Shown here: positions 35,519 through 35,627 of the stretch, piece by piece | Numbering within the stretch: the stretch's first letter is position 1 | Layout: each line of letters opens with the position of its first letter | DNA from: Citrifermentans bremense R1 | GTDB taxonomy: Bacteria > Desulfobacterota > Desulfuromonadia > Geobacterales > Geobacteraceae | Assembly (NCBI RefSeq): GCF_000426865.1 | Contig: NZ_AUGE01000034.1 | Span: forward strand, 1 to 35,627 | Length of the DNA stretch: 35,627 nucleotides | Direction: 5' to 3' | Made by a program: the position numbers and the translations under genes | The notes under the pieces: generated by a model | Told to the model about the DNA's origin: nothing | What the model saw: the letters and a program-made list of their open reading frames with translations, nothing else | Databases searched by the model: none

Positions 35519-35607
35519 CTAAATAGTAGACGAAACAGCATTTGTGGGTTTCAAAATGTAACAAGTCAGTTGTTTCAAACTAGAATCGGATTTTCCGGTT
35601 TCAAATT

Positions 35608-35627
35608 AAACTGGAGAGTTTGATCCT
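35608..35627 (+). rRNA. rrs: 16S rRNA, first ~20 nt (cut by window end)
   Basis: AAACTGGAGAGTTTGATCCT matches the universal 16S 5' end (AGAGTTTGATC is the 27F primer region, position 8 onward). Counting back from it puts nucleotide 1 at 35608. Confidence 0.95.

Overview
The window looks like a chromosomal segment of a Desulfuromonadales/Geobacter-type deltaproteobacterium (Geobacter, Citrifermentans or Geomonas lineage). This rests on high GC coding sequence, the order asd-truA-rplM-rpsI-argC then Thr/Tyr/Gly/Thr tRNAs and tuf, the order smc-roadblock-ftsY-zapB-zapA-6S RNA-fau-rny-ymdB-tyrS, and repeat families I associate with Geobacter. The genus is inferred from memory of gene order, not from a search. 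All genes but one (a DUF2917 protein near 7 kb) lie on the + strand.

Layout. 1-349: the 3' end of an IS4-family insertion sequence cut by the window edge. 440-2418: asd (lysine/threonine/methionine pathway) behind a terminator-like hairpin, then an inverted pair of interspersed repeats, then truA. 2432-3450: rplM-rpsI with a clear sigma-70 promoter and a terminator. 3459-4794: argC, flanked on both sides by copies of a ~120-nt palindromic repeat. 4804-7229: a YgiQ-type radical SAM protein, a YciI-like protein and a convergent DUF2917 gene. 7623-8174: a strong promoter and four tRNA genes (Thr-TGT, Tyr-GTA, Gly-TCC, Thr-GGT). 8243-24524: tuf followed without a break by the S10, spc and alpha operons (rpsJ to rplQ, with secY, adk, map, rpoA), ending at a strong terminator. 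24718-29895: smc, a Roadblock/LC7 protein and ftsY. 29901-31306: promoter, zapB, zapA, 6S RNA, fau. 31309-35061: rny, ymdB, tyrS and a strong terminator. 35062-35627: three tandem rRNA promoters, a boxA-like element and the first ~20 nt of 16S rRNA.

Functionally this is mostly the core information-processing part of the chromosome: ribosome assembly, tRNA and EF-Tu supply, protein export (SecY, FtsY), RNA polymerase alpha and its 6S RNA regulator, RNA turnover (RNase Y), chromosome condensation (SMC) and division (ZapA/ZapB). I found no phage, CRISPR, toxin-antitoxin or defence system. The most notable point is the tuf locus. It has the upstream neighbours of one tuf copy (tRNA cluster) and the downstream neighbours of the other (rpsJ), as if the usual secE-nusG-rplKAJL-rpoBC-rpsLG-fusA block between two tuf copies had been lost, moved, or collapsed in assembly. 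Other points are the ~120-nt hairpin repeats around argC, the Roadblock protein translationally coupled to ftsY, and heavy use of TTG starts in ribosomal-protein genes.
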